DNA from: Nematopogon swammerdamellus
Taxonomy: Eukaryota; Arthropoda; Insecta; Lepidoptera; Adelidae
Assembly (NCBI GenBank): GCA_946902875.1
Contig: OX336342.1
Location: forward strand, 15,493,523-15,557,522
Length of the DNA stretch: 64,000 nucleotides
Direction of reading: 5' to 3'
Below are positions 1-10,909 of the stretch, piece after piece. The notes beneath the pieces were generated by a model that did no database searches, was not told the origin of the DNA, and saw only the letters and a list, made by a program, of their open reading frames with translations. Positions within the stretch are counted from its first letter, which is position 1; every line of letters begins with the position of its first letter. The position numbers and the translations under genes are program-made.

Positions 1-1560
1 TTCTGTCGTATAGCCTTGGTGGACACAAAGCCTCGTTTGGCCGTTATAATTTTTTCAGTTTCTAATACTTAGCCGAGTATTGAAATACTTTATTTTTAAA
101 TTTTAAAGGTCTAATCCCTTAATTACGGAGTTCACTTTTTAGCTGTAACAACATGTGTCATTGCGTGATTTTCTGGCATATAACCTTGGTGGACACAAAG
201 CCTCGTTTGGCCGTTATAATTTTTTCAGATTCTAATACTTAGCTGAGTATTTAAATAATTTATTTTTAAAATTTAAAGGTCTAATCCCCTAATTACGGAG
301 TTCACTTTTTTGCTGTAACAACATGTGTCATTGCGTGATTTTCTAGCATATAACCTTGGTGGACACAAAGCCTCGTTTGACCGTTATAATTTTTTCAGTT
401 TCTAATACTTAGCCGAGTATTGAAATACTTTATTTTTAAATTTTAAAGGTCTAATCCCCTAATTACGGAGTTTACTTTTTTGCTGTAACAACATGTGTCA
501 TTGCGTGATTTTCTGGCATATAGCCTTGGTGGACACAAAGCCTCTTTTCGCCGTTATAATTTTTTCAGTTTCTAATACTTAGCTGAGTATTGAAATAATT
601 TATTTTTAAATTTTAAAGGTCTAATCCCCTAATTACGGAGTTCACTTTTTTGCTGTAACAACATGTGTCATTGGTTGATTTTCTTTCATATAGCCTTGGT
701 GGACACAAACTCTCATTTGGCCGTTATAATTTTTTCAGTTTCTAATACTTAGCTGAGTATGGAAATAAATTATTTTTAAAATTTAAATGTCTAATCTCCT
801 AATTACGAAGTTCACTTTTTTGCTGTAACAACATGTGTCATTGCGTGATTTTCTGGCATACAGCCTTGGTGAACACAAAGCCTCGTTTGGCCGTTATAAT
901 TTTTTCAGTTTCTAATACTTAGCTGAGTATTGAAATAATTTATTTTTAAAATTTAAAGGTCTAATCCCCTAATTACGAAGTTCACTTTTATGCTGTAACA
1001 ACATGTGTCATTGCTTGATTTTTTTTCGTATAGCCTTGGTGGACACAAAGTCTCGTTTGGCTGTTATAATTTTTTCAGTTTCTAACACTTAGCTGAGTAT
1101 TGAAATAATTTATTTTTAAAATTTAAAGGTCTAATCCCCTAATTACGGAGTTCACTTTTTTGCTGTAACAACATGTCATTGCTTCATTTTCTTTCATATA
1201 GCCTTGGTGGACACAAAGCCTCGTTTGGCCGTTATAATTTTTTCAGTGTCTAATACTTAGCTGAGTATTGAAATAATTTTTTTTTTAAATTTAAAGGTCT
1301 AATCCCCTAATTACGGAGTTTACCTTTTTGCTGTAACAATACGTGTCGTGGCCTGATTTTCTGTCGTATAGCCTTGGTGGACACAAAGCCTCGTTTGGCC
1401 GTTATAATTTTTTCAGTTTCTAATACTTAGCTGAGCATTGAAATAATTTATTTTTAAAATTTAAAGGTCTAATCCCCTAACTACGGGTACCTTTTTACGA
1501 AGTACCTTTTTTGCAGTGAGAACACGTATCATTGCCTCATTTTCGCCCATATAGCATTGG
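1..1560. repeat. 170-bp tandem satellite array
   Basis: A unit beginning near TAGCCTTGGTGGACACAAAG recurs at about 11, 181, 351, 521, 691, 861, 1031, 1199 and 1369, with a degenerate unit at about 1552. The spacing is 170 bp with one 168-bp unit, and identity between units is high. The array probably continues past the left edge. It holds no coding frame. The last unit is diverged, so the right boundary is soft. Confidence 0.93.
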
Positions 1561-1949
1561 TAGACAAAAACCTTAGTTTGGTCGTTATACATTTTTAATT
1601 TTTTAACATCTAAAAACTATATTTAATTTTAAAATTCAATCATCCTTTTTATAAATTTACAATCTTGTCGGTGAGATCTTTTATTTTTATTTGATTTTAT
1701 TCACGTGTTGAATTACATTTTATATTGACTTAAACAAAAATGTTATCTCACCTGTATTTTGATTTTCAATGTTTCATCTGATATTTTGTTATATACTTTT
1801 CGGAATAGTGTTGTATATGAAATATTCCATTTACAGTGTTCTCTTTATTCGTAGGTTACATGTCTGCACACATTTTGTGACAAGCTGAAACTTTTTGTAT
1901 TACCCTCTTTTGGCTGCTAACTTTGGCTGCTAACTTCACACCGGTAAAT
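1561..1949. other. AT-rich sequence next to satellite
   Basis: No gene or clear element is visible. A short direct duplication (GGCTGCTAACTTTGGCTGCTAACTT) spans about 1911-1935. Confidence 0.4.
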
Positions 1950-2352
1950 TACAATCATAATAATATTTTGTTCCGTATACCAAATAATTTTCAAAACATT
2001 TTTTTATTTTATTTAATTTGATAAGAAGTGTTAGTTTAATTGTAAATTGTCATAATTTTATTATTCAAATATAATTAAAAATTTTGGAATTTACATAAAT
2101 AATGTTCTTTATAAATATAAATGAAAGTGCCATCTTTTGTCTAGTAGCAGTAATTCTACAGCCTAGTGACAATTAAAGGTACCTAGATACATGTTGTATT
2201 TCAACTAGATAGCGCCCTTAGTATAGAAGTATTAACAAACATTAACGCCACCTGTTTGTTTTACGACAACATCAAGAAAAATTATTAACGCCCTCTGTTG
2301 GTTTTACGATTTACAACGTTACCAAATTTGTTATATGGAGTGGTCTATCTGT
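1950..2352. repeat. Dispersed repeat, second copy at 43543-43985
   Basis: This stretch is nearly identical, in the same orientation, to 43543-43985. The match starts near AAATTACAATCATAATAATA and runs to the 'gttataaaatcaatgg' end. It has no reading frame. At the right copy it continues into a ~110-bp tandem repeat that is absent here. Confidence 0.8.
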
Positions 2353-2995
2353 CCCGACAGGGTTATAAAATCAATGGGTGAGGGTTAATTTATAGAAGAT
2401 GCTCCGCTCTTTTATAAATTAATTATTTTTTTTAATTAAGACATTTTCCCAGACCGCTCCTCTTGTTTTTGTATATATTTATATTCAAAATCTATGTTTT
2501 GGTGTTTTTATTTTTATTTTGTATGAAAAGTTTATTGATAGTACCCCTTTCAATAAAATATTATTTATCGACGTCATTTCCACTGTCACATCACTAGCAT
2601 TTTCATTCTTCATACAAAAACGGTCAGATAAATGCAACTATCCTAAAATTTGAAAAATAGTTGCAATAAGCAGACTTTTTACTTTTAGTCTGGTAATGTA
2701 ACTGCACCCATATCTCGGAGTAGATTCATCGTAGAATGAAACAAATACGTATAAACCAACTTACCCTGTTTGATGATCATGCTCCTTATTAACAAACTTG
2801 CCGAAAACCACAAAAAACTGAATTTCCAATCCAATTAGTACTCTGTGGTACTAGACAATCTAACGGAAAAAATGGCGGTTTGACAAAAAGGCCTGTCATT
2901 CACACAGTTTCGACCTATCAGCGTCATCTAAATTTTTTCATTGAGACTTTTAGTAGAAAGAACAATATAACACCTATCGTTGTTCAAAACCTTCG
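2353..2995. other. No gene seen
   Basis: AT-rich sequence with a hairpin near 2383-2432 (a variant of the one at 4226-4280). No coding frame or recognised element. Confidence 0.4.
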
Positions 2996-3477
2996 ATCAT
3001 AAAAAATATTAAGATTCCGCATGTCAGTGCGATTCGTGCCCCACCAAAAATACGTGCAATTCAAATAATACGTGCATCGCCCGCTCATTCTGCCATCGAC
3101 CGCCAGCGCGAGAGCAGTTGCTTCAGCGTCTTCAATATTACACAAATGCCGGCTTCAAGCCTCTGCATAGCATACGAGAGCATCTGGCATTATATTTCAA
3201 GAGTGAAAACCCCTTCAAATACAATATTTTATAAGAAATAGTAAAAATTTTTACTTCATACATTTAATGTGTTTGGATAAAGTGGAGATGGCTTCTTTAA
3301 AATTATATTTTCTTACGTACACCACCTTTGAAAACGGTATCACCGGATTCCCAAAAGAATTAATTTATAATATATATTTCTTACTATATTAGATGGCAAT
3401 TGGAAAAGCTACAATAAAATCAACAAAATACCAGAACTCTTAAACATAATTTTTATTTACAGATTTTTGCTTGTGTT

Positions 3478-3860
3478 TTTTTTTTTTTATTGAAAGCGCG
3501 ACATGTGGCGCCGAAGCACCCATAAGATGTCTAAAGACGCCCATGGACATCTGGTCGTATGCGGGACAGGTGCCTATTCACGCCCCTCTTGAAGGACCTG
3601 AGACTGTACTTGGGGGGGGGGGGGGGGGGGGGGGAAATATATAGACAGGAGAGCGTCCCAGAGTGTGCCGGTTCTATAGAGGTAAAATCTGCAGAAGAGG
3701 TTGGTACGCGTTGGTAGAGGTTGGTAAGTCCAGCGTGTGGGGATGCAATCCTTTTTAACAAATTCCTCTTTTCACATAATTTCCCTTTTAAAAGCTGATA
3801 TTTGGCAGAGCCATCCCACAGGTACTCCAAGCATGACCTGGTCTGCGATTTGTGCAAAAG
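3478..3860 (-). mobile_element. LINE 3' fragment (Jockey-like), minus strand
   Basis: The minus-strand translation contains the reverse-transcriptase C-terminal signature SCLEYLWDGSAKYQLLKGKL and then PKYSLRSFKRGVN, in shifted frames. It is the same family as 19120-19433, 37622-38020 and 56430-57014. A T-run at 3478-3490 corresponds to the poly(A) tail. It is internally deleted and frameshifted, and is embedded in the larger repeat. Confidence 0.75.
3612..3634 (+). repeat. Poly(G) run of 23
   Basis: An uninterrupted run of 23 G lies inside the LINE fragment. The paralogous copy at about 37787 reads only GGGAGG at this point. Confidence 0.9.
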
Positions 3861-4225
3861 GACTCACGTGCACAAGAAATTTACGTGTTTCTTTCTTGGT
3901 TGGTTCTTGTTTGATTCTTACAGATTTTAAATATAATATTTATTTGCTTTATGAAAGGTATATGACAAAGTTGTTCAAAAAAGTTAACTTCAAAGGGAGG
4001 AATACGAAAATATGAAAAACTGGTCTCGTTTAAATAGTTAGTGAGAAATTATTATTTAGGTTGACCGCAAAATTAAATTTGTAATATATTTATGTATCAC
4101 AAGATTAATCTTGAGATGAACTTAATTTACATTATGGGTGTGGCTTTGAAGTGGGAGGTGGTGGGTGGGGGTGAGAAATGTTATTATCTTTTTATCCAGT
4201 TTGGTGGTTTAAAAAAATTTATCAG

Positions 4226-4280
4226 GGTTAATTTATAGAAGATGCGTCACTACGCTCCGCGTCTTCTATAAATTAACCGT
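4226..4280. repeat. Hairpin, also at 38337-38395
   Basis: GTTAATTTATAGAAGATGCG is followed 11 bases later by its near-perfect reverse complement. The same hairpin occurs in the paralogous repeat at about 38337-38395, and a variant occurs near 2383-2432. Confidence 0.7.
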
Positions 4281-4644
4281 AACCTAATAGGGACCATGTC
4301 GAGGCAGCTCGTGTCGTTTTTGCATACATGTCTATTCAAAATCAATGTTTTTGTTCCACTTCAAAGCCACGCCCCCATCGTATTTGTGCGGAACCCTCGG
4401 TTTGTGGGTTCGACTCGACTTGGTCTGTGTTTAGTAGTAACATATTGGCTTTATTTCTAGTAGCCACTTCACACTACTAAAGCTACAATTTATATTATTG
4501 TCATTTTGAGAAAGAAAGACAGGAGATGAACGAATTATTTAAAATCTTAATTTAAGCATATCTGTCAAATTTTAGGTGATTTTAGTTGCAAGTGACTTAT
4601 GACACGTCTAAACTCTAAACTCGGAAAAAATTGACAAATGCGTT

Positions 4645-5505
4645 GTCACCGCACCGCAAAAAAGGCAAGAATTCCACCGCCGCTCCGCCGCGCTCTAAAC
4701 CTGAAGAACTGAATATATCTTCGCGGTATCCACCCCGGAATCTGGTCAGTGGCTAAACGTCGTTCCATCTCCACATACAGGCACACTGCTCGATGATACA
4801 ACCATGAGGCTCTCGGTTGCTCTTCGGCTCGGTTGCGACGTGTGCCAACCGCATGTTTGTGCCTGCGGCGCTGCCGTCGACTCGAAGGGACGTCATGGAC
4901 TGAGCTGCACTAAAAGTGCTGGGAGATTTTCTAGACACGCCACGCTTAATTCCATAATAAAAAGGGCACTCAGTTCCATCGATGTTCCTTGTATCCTGGA
5001 ACCAGTCGGTTTATTTAGAGACGACGGTAAGCGCCCAGATGGGATGACGTTGATCCCATGGGCCAAGGGCAGGTCTCTCGTGTGGGACGCCACCTGCGTC
5101 GGCACCATGGCAGCTTCATATTTGAGCCAAACATGTAAGATGCCTGGTGCCGCCGCGGAGGCTGCCGCGCGGAACAAACACAGTAAATATTCAGAAATTA
5201 AAAAATCTTACGAATTTTTGGCTTTCTCCGTCGAAACTTTAGGCCCCTGGAGTAAGGAAGTAAAAAATCTTGTGCACACTTTAGGCTCAAAATTAAAAAT
5301 TATATCGGGCGACCCTCGTTCAGGAGTTTATCTCAAACAGAGGGTCAGCATCGCCATCCAGCGTGGGAATGCAGCGAGTATGCTGGGAACACTCAGCTCC
5401 ATCCCCAGGCAAAATTTCAGTGAAATATTTTATATAGTTATGTAAGTAGTTTGTTTAGCATTTTAATTTTGTATTCATTTTATATCAAATAAATCTCTAT
5501 ATATT
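4645..5505 (+). mobile_element. 5'-truncated retroelement insertion with 8-bp TSD
   Basis: The insert is bounded by the direct repeat AATGCGTT at 4637-4644 and 5506-5513. The paralogous repeat has a single AATGCGTT at about 38939-38946 with the 861 bp missing, so it preserves the empty site. The insert carries the 3' coding end of an element and, near its 3' end, the AATAAA-type signal at about 5488. There is no poly(A) tail. This fits a 5'-truncated non-LTR retrotransposon, but the family is not certain. Confidence 0.65.
4704..5445 (+). pseudogene. Partial retroelement ORF: zinc knuckle plus RLE-like endonuclease end
   Basis: The frame is open from just after a TGA near 4701 to the stop at 5443-5445. 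A Met at 4804 is only internal, because the frame before it (residues like QWLNVVPSP) looks like coding sequence of the same domain. A cysteine cluster comes first (CDVC, then CACG, then HGLSC), followed by RH, KRPDGMTLIPW and LVWDATC. The PD followed about 15 residues later by D in a hydrophobic context resembles the PD-(D/E)XK restriction-like endonuclease found at the C-terminus of R2-type non-LTR elements. The reverse transcriptase is absent. I infer a truncated mobile-element protein rather than a host gene. The exact clade is unknown. Confidence 0.6.
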
Positions 5506-5606
5506 AATGCGTTTGAATATTTTATAAAATAATTCACTCATCGTCCATAGGTTTACTTACACAAATAAACGAAAAAAAATCCAATAAATGTTTTTCATAA
5601 TAAAAA

Positions 5607-5928
5607 GTAAAAAGCCACCTCCATAGTTTTGAGCCGTTGAAGCAAGCGGCAATTTATCGATCGACTACGTGCGACTGTGACGTGCGACATTCCCTTGTTT
5701 TGGAACACGTAAATGTTTGCGTGGAGCGTGCAGGCAAGCGATACGGGATTACTGCGCGTGGAAAAAGGATGACACAATATCGCTGCGATCTCTTGAGATG
5801 GTCGGTCCTGAATACAGGTGCGTAATAACGCGATACGCACACTACCATAACCACGGTGTCTCGTTTTAGTAATAATTGAAGTATGAAGTGCGGAGTCCAG
5901 AACTATTTTTTCCGTCTACGTTCAAAAC
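5607..5928. repeat. ~300-bp repeat unit, three copies in window
   Basis: It begins near AAAAGCCACCTCCATAG and ends near GAAGTATGAAGTGCGGAGTC. Other copies are at 36812-37080 and 39326-39612. The latter two are direct repeats bounding 37081-39325, which suggests an LTR-like or solo-LTR-like unit. No TG...CA ends were recognised. Confidence 0.7.
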
Positions 5929-5929
5929 A

Positions 5930-7225
5930 GTGAACCTAGAGGGTATTATTGAAGTTAGTTGCAATAACCCGATAGTTGCAATTACAAGACTCCACCTTAA
6001 CCAAATTCTTAAACGAGTTAATGAGATTCGTGACTTAGGTGTTATCCTTGTTATTAAATTACTATTTAAATCACACATTGACCACATAACTAAAAAAGCA
6101 TATAGGATGCTAGGTTTTATCTTTCGCACGTGCACTGTTTTTAAAGATCCGTCTACATTCCGACTTCTTTATTCGGCCTACGTCAGATCTCACTTGGAAT
6201 ACGCTTCAATAATATGGAATCCACAATACAATATCTACATTGACGAACTTGAGCGTATTCAAAATAAATTCATAAAATATGTTAGTTTTAAGTCTTATCT
6301 AATTTATTTTAAGTACCTTCTTTTATTGTATTCGTGACATTTTAGATATAACCTAAAAATCTTGATTATATATTTTTATGTTGTGATTTTTTTCCTATGC
6401 CTTTTTATTCAAATGGTATTGTGTTATTATTAAGCTTCAAAGTATTGACGAAGGCTATTTTTTGCTCGAACCCAAACATTTTACTTATAATTACCTAGCT
6501 AATAATAATTTATATTTTTTCTATTCAATGTGTGTGTAAATGTTATGTATGACTGACTTATTCAAGTGTACCATGGTACAAAAGGAATCAATAAAAATAT
6601 GAATATGAATATGAGTTATAGAATATCCCTAGTTGCAGTTATGAAGGTAATGCATTTCTTATTCCTCTTATAAAAAGACGACAAATATCTGACGTCTCCT
6701 TCCTTTTTTTTTTTAATTATTAATTACTATGTCGAGTCACCATACCTATTAGAGATGATTAAATTCAGATGCCCAATCAGAGCGACACGATCTACAGACA
6801 TATTCACTCTTTCTAAGACACGTTGCAATTATCATAAGAATAATTTTATAAATAGGAGTTGTAAAACTTACAACCAATCATTTAGTAGTGTAGATTTATT
6901 CAATTCAAATATATTTAACTTTAAAATACTTTGTGTAAAATCGTTTCTTAGCCCAGTTAAGTAAATTATTATATTGTTTTTGCGTATTTTTTTAATTGTA
7001 CTTTTTTTTATTCACTTTCTTTATTTCTAATTTATTTATACTTATTGTAAATTTATTTCATTATGTAGTTTTAGTTGATAAGCTATATATAAGTATTTGT
7101 AAATGTGGAAACTTTACCGGTCTAGGACTTTAGGTTAAGTACTTTATCGTACATTATTTAGGAATATATGTAGAACTGTATGTTTTCCAAAAAATTTAAA
7201 ATAAAAATAAAAATAAAAAATAAAA
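5930..7225 (+). mobile_element. LINE 3' portion (Jockey/CR1-like)
   Basis: The translation at about 5940-6290 contains the typical C-terminal reverse-transcriptase string LLYSAYVRSHLEYASIIWNP and then ELERIQNKFIKY. A second block at 6755-6961 matches the far C-terminus of such ORFs (FKILCVKSFLS, then stop). The two are separated by frame breaks. The element ends in A-rich AAAATAAAAATAAAA repeats at about 7195-7225. It is 5'-truncated and non-functional. Confidence 0.75.
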
Positions 7226-7441
7226 TACTGAACGAAACATGTCCGCACATCACATCAGCTGTGTTCTCTAGTCCAGTACCTATAGCCAGCAATCCAAAGG
7301 GTAATCTAATCTCCAGTATGGTACCTTCTCTGAGGTGTTATTAGCTGGTCGGATCACGTGCTGTGGCGCATCTGATTCACCCATACCTAAAAAAAGTCAT
7401 AAAAAAGCCATGCAGGCTAGGGCTAAAGTACTTATGAAAAA

Positions 7442-7646
7442 CTATGACCTCAAATGCTTCCTCCACTCCAACTGGTTACCCAACAGAGATAACTTGTCGA
7501 CAGATACATTGTTGCAGAGACTGGAGGCACACGAGTGAGATACGGTCAGGGTGTCCTCGCTGAAGCAGTCGCGCTCTATCTCACCCTCGGGGTCGAAACC
7601 CGTGTAGCAACCGGCGACGGACTCATCGCACACTCGCACCGCTACC
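7442..7646 (-). CDS. Exon 2 of the secreted Cys-rich protein
   Basis: 205 nt: one base to complete Met 63, then 67 codons and stop. It holds five cysteines. The acceptor is TGTTGTCCAG|G. Confidence 0.6.
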
Positions 7647-8309
7647 CTGGACAACAAACGTTACCGAAGATTGGAGTATCCGCATAGATTGAGGTGTCCG
7701 TATAGAGCATATATTTGGGGTACCTACTCTCATAGATTTGGGTAGGTAACCACAAAGACCGAGCAAGTATTCGTTGACCAGGGTTAGGGAGGGTAAGCTT
7801 TTGGTTAAATTATTAGTTATAAACTATACATAGATACATACTTCTTCTTCTTCTTTTTTTAAATAGTGGCAACCAAACGAATAGGAAATATTTATCTATG
7901 AAAAGTTGGCGTTTGCTTGAATTTGATTAGGCAGTCTTAGGATATGTACTCTCAAGCGTGACGTCAGCCTATTTAAATCTTGTCAGTGTCGTAACCGGGT
8001 AGGTACCGAGCCAGCTGCCAGTACTTTCCTGTGGCAATAAGTTGCTTCATCATTTGACCAGGCCATGGCCACCTACCTATATACGAGTACAAATAAAGCG
8101 TGAATATGTCTAGGTACATACATTTGGACAATAGGGTCGTGACACCCACGCAGTGTTCGACTGTTACACCAGAGGCAGCGGACTCCTACTGTGTTAACAT
8201 CGCTGTGTTCTGGTTTTTTCAGTACTGCCGCATCAGTTTGAGTCTCTACCGCACCAACACAACTCAACAGCAGTATGCAAATTGTCACATTTTGTAGAAA
8301 TGAAGCCAT
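7442..8309 (-). CDS. Small secreted Ly6/DUF753-like cysteine-rich protein, two exons
   Basis: Exon 1 (8309-8122) starts at an ATG and encodes a signal peptide of about 20 residues (ILLLSCVGA core), then GVRCLWCNSRTLRGCHDPI. It ends at a GTATGT donor in phase 2. Exon 2 (7646-7442) follows a CAG acceptor, restores the frame, and encodes VCDES, GCYTGF, RDCFSEDTL, SCASSLCNN and a stop. The joined protein is 130 residues with eight cysteines and a final LCNN. That spacing resembles the three-finger/Ly6-like DUF753 family of insect secreted or membrane-tethered proteins. The tail is not hydrophobic, so a GPI anchor is unlikely. A TATA-like stretch lies about 125 bp upstream (8430-8442). The structure is inferred and no transcript was available. 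The exact family is less sure than the signal peptide and cysteine pattern. Confidence 0.62.
8122..8309 (-). CDS. Exon 1 of the secreted Cys-rich protein
   Basis: 188 nt: 62 codons plus 2 bases. It holds the start codon, signal peptide and first three cysteines. The donor is AAAT|GTATGT on the minus strand. Confidence 0.6.
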
Positions 8310-9570
8310 AGTTTTGAAGATTCCGTTAGAATTATTAATTACATGCTGTGTGATGGTTATTTCCTATTTCAGCAAGTTTTTAATAAACTTGTGTACCTAT
8401 TGAATGAAATTAAGATGTCAATGACATTATAAATATATCAAGATGACAGATATTGCAGTTGTCAGGTAAAAAATAAAATATTTTTCTTACAAAAACAAAT
8501 TATTGAAATATATATAGAGCCACAGACCTCGAATTTCTCCCTTTTCGGGATAGGAAAATAGGCTTTATCAACCATACCGCCTCTTCTTATACACAAGAAA
8601 CTGTTGATTTATGTATGTGGAAAATCTACGGAAAAATTAAACAAGAAATAAATAAAAACAGGTACATTTTTATTGAAAAAAATATGTACAGAGCAAAACA
8701 AATAAATAATCTTAAGAATTATATTAGTCTATAAAACATTAATCCTTAGGAAATGAAAATATACATAAACTACATCATATTTACACAAATACCATCGAAC
8801 ATTGAATGGATTATCTTAAAATAAACTATGGAACCTTCAAATGTTTCCAACTTAGGCCGCTAGCGAGCTCGGAGCAAGCGCGGCGGACGCGTTTAGCCAC
8901 TCGCTTCCCTTCGCTTTCCTCACTCTACAAACGATTCCCGGCCCATACACACCATTACATGGCGTATGTATGTATACTATACGAACATGGAGCTAGCGCG
9001 CCGCCACATAAACATCTCCACACTCTGGCCATACTGCACGGTACAAATGTACAAAATTCTCTTCATAATCATCTAATATCCATACTTTTTTAATTCAAAA
9101 CGAATGTTGGTTTGTTATTGTCTAACTAAGCAATTAAAATAGTGTATTGTTTAGTAGTCTGTTAATTTATAAAAAAAAGTGAAACCTTCACACATTTCAT
9201 ATCACCGTCATAATAGGTATAAATTACCCGTTTCAAAATCGAAACTTACAAAAATATAAGCAAAATCGCTGCGGTATTGCGATATTAAAAATAATCGTAA
9301 CCGCTTGAATCCAAACCGATAACGGGCGCCGCGAGAACTGTGCGGTGTGTAAAGAAATTCACAGCAAGCTCTACTTGAATGTTGGCTATCGAACGTCGAC
9401 TGACTTGCGCTTCCCGACCTTCCCTACATCGTGTTCCCGACACACTCGTACTGCGTCACTACACCAGTCCACACAATGCTTCAGGAGCCCGCACCGCACA
9501 CACTGACTAATCCTGCCTTAGACAAAACATTCTGTAAACATTCTAACACACTTTTCTCTACAGTGGGTAC
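8310..9570. other. Intergenic or distal sba 3' region
   Basis: AT-rich with no supported coding frame. On the minus strand a CAATAAAAATG polyadenylation-like signal lies at about 8668-8675, a possible far 3' end for sba. This is not demonstrable here. Confidence 0.35.
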
Positions 9571-10137
9571 CAGTGGCGGTTCCCCAGGTGAAGCAAGTGA
9601 AGCACCGCCTCACTTAATTATCTTGAAAGTAAAGAAAAAAAAAACATTTCAAAATATCAAGAAAGAAAACTTAAAAAAGTCAAGTATATCCGATCCGAAC
9701 TGATCACAATATTAGAGCCGCGGCGCGGAGGAGGCGGAGGCGGCTGGTGCGACGCGCGCGACGAAATACGTTAAAGATGTGTTAGTGCATCAACACCACC
9801 AACACAGCACGCACACACACACAGACGTGACGTGTGACGTGTCACGTACGGCATGGCATATGGTGACTCACCCCGGTCCGGTGCGGCGACGAATCGCTTA
9901 TTTTGATATCGCTTCACCAAGCGTAAAGACAACAGGTTGACCTTGGAGGCTTTGGATGTAGGGAGCAGCTGAGGCTCTGATAGATGGCGCCGGACGAGAC
10001 ATCTATATGCAATTAAAAGAATGCAGAGCGAGATGGGGCTATTCACGTTTTCTATAAGTCGTTTTAGTATTATATTCTTTGAGTCGGTTTGTTTTACCTC
10101 CGTGACATAATGGCGAAATTCGCACTAGTTACGGTAA

Positions 10138-10205
10138 GTTTCATAGCTCAATGGTATATGCTTCGCTTTTCAATCTAGTGACGTTGGTTCGAATCTCACT
10201 TTTGC
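10138..10205 (+). other. tRNA-like sequence (A and B boxes)
   Basis: TAGCTCAATGGTATA resembles a polymerase III A box and GGTTCGAATCTC a B box, with tRNA-like spacing. The acceptor and anticodon stems do not pair well, so it is a tRNA-derived remnant or SINE head rather than a functional tRNA. Confidence 0.45.
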
Positions 10206-10310
10206 GAATTATTTTGTTTTTTTTTTTAGGGTTCCGTATCCGGTACGGGACCCTATTACTAAGCCTACGCCGTCTGTCTGTCTGTCTGTCTGTCCGTCCG
10301 TCCGTCTGTC

Positions 10311-10610
10311 TTTTTTTTTTATGTAATCCGGTATGGGTGGCTGAGCCGGAGGGGCCAAAGCGCATGCTCCGACCAGCCAATATCACCTCCGAGAAGGTAG
10401 GTGCCATACCGGAGACTTCCCTGGATTGCTGGCTATACTAGACTAGAGGAGAACACAGCCGAGGCTGCTATGCGGCAGCAGCAGGTGTAGGTATGCATAC
10501 ACGTAAATTTTTTCGTCAGAAAAAACTCATTGTTACACGCCGACCGGATTCGAACCTCGCACCTCCCGCATTTGAAGCCAATGCCCAAACCACTCGGCCA
10601 CCCGCCGCTT
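10311..10610 (-). mobile_element. tRNA-derived SINE, minus strand
   Basis: The minus-strand head at 10610-10540 reads GGTGGCCGAGTGGTTTGGGC (A box, Ser/Leu-tRNA-like) and GGTTCGAATCC (B box). The body runs to a T-run at 10311-10320, the reverse complement of a poly(A) tail. It sits inside the CTGT/CCGT run of the host repeat, and similar GTCCGTCCGTCTGTC sequence on both sides is a likely target duplication. Confidence 0.7.
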
Positions 10611-10757
10611 GTCTGTCCGTCCGTCTGTCCGAGGCCTGTATCTCTTGAACCGTAATTTGGTAGCCCGTTGAAATGTTCACAGAAAATGTGTTATTATGAC
10701 CGATATAACAAAAAATAATGAAAATAAGAAAAAGTAAAAAACTCACGGGGGTTCCCA

Positions 10758-10817
10758 TAGATGGCGCGCGCGCATACACTTTTTGGTTTCAAAAAGTGTA
10801 TGCGCGCGCGCCATCTA
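10758..10817. repeat. Perfect palindrome 27-6-27
   Basis: A 27-bp arm containing TAGATGGCGCGCGCGC is followed by a 6-base loop (GGTTTC) and its exact reverse complement. Confidence 0.9.
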
Positions 10818-10866
10818 CCAAATAGATGATGAATCATTTTCTAATCGTGACTAACTAATATGAAGT

Positions 10867-10909
10867 ATTTCATAACACGCCATCTAGATGGCGTGGCATG
10901 TTATGAAAT
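10867..10909. repeat. Imperfect palindrome
   Basis: ATTTCATAACA and CGCCATCT pair with AGATGGCG and TGTTATGAAAT around a CTAG-containing centre, with a small bulge. Confidence 0.75.

Larger units (their letters stand above)
2996..5606. repeat. Large dispersed repeat, left copy of 37137-39325
   Basis: It aligns colinearly with 37137-39325 and includes the LINE piece at 3478-3860 and the hairpin at 4226. Two differences show later insertions. The left copy has an extra 861 bp at 4645-5505. The right copy has a truncated SINE at 39008-39269 where this copy has an empty site at about 5561. A shorter part (about 3276-3480) also matches 35870-36100. Confidence 0.75.

Noticed and set aside
1..1560. 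CRISPR-like repeat spacing
   Set aside because: Eukaryotic tandem satellite: whole 170-bp units repeat with no unique spacers.
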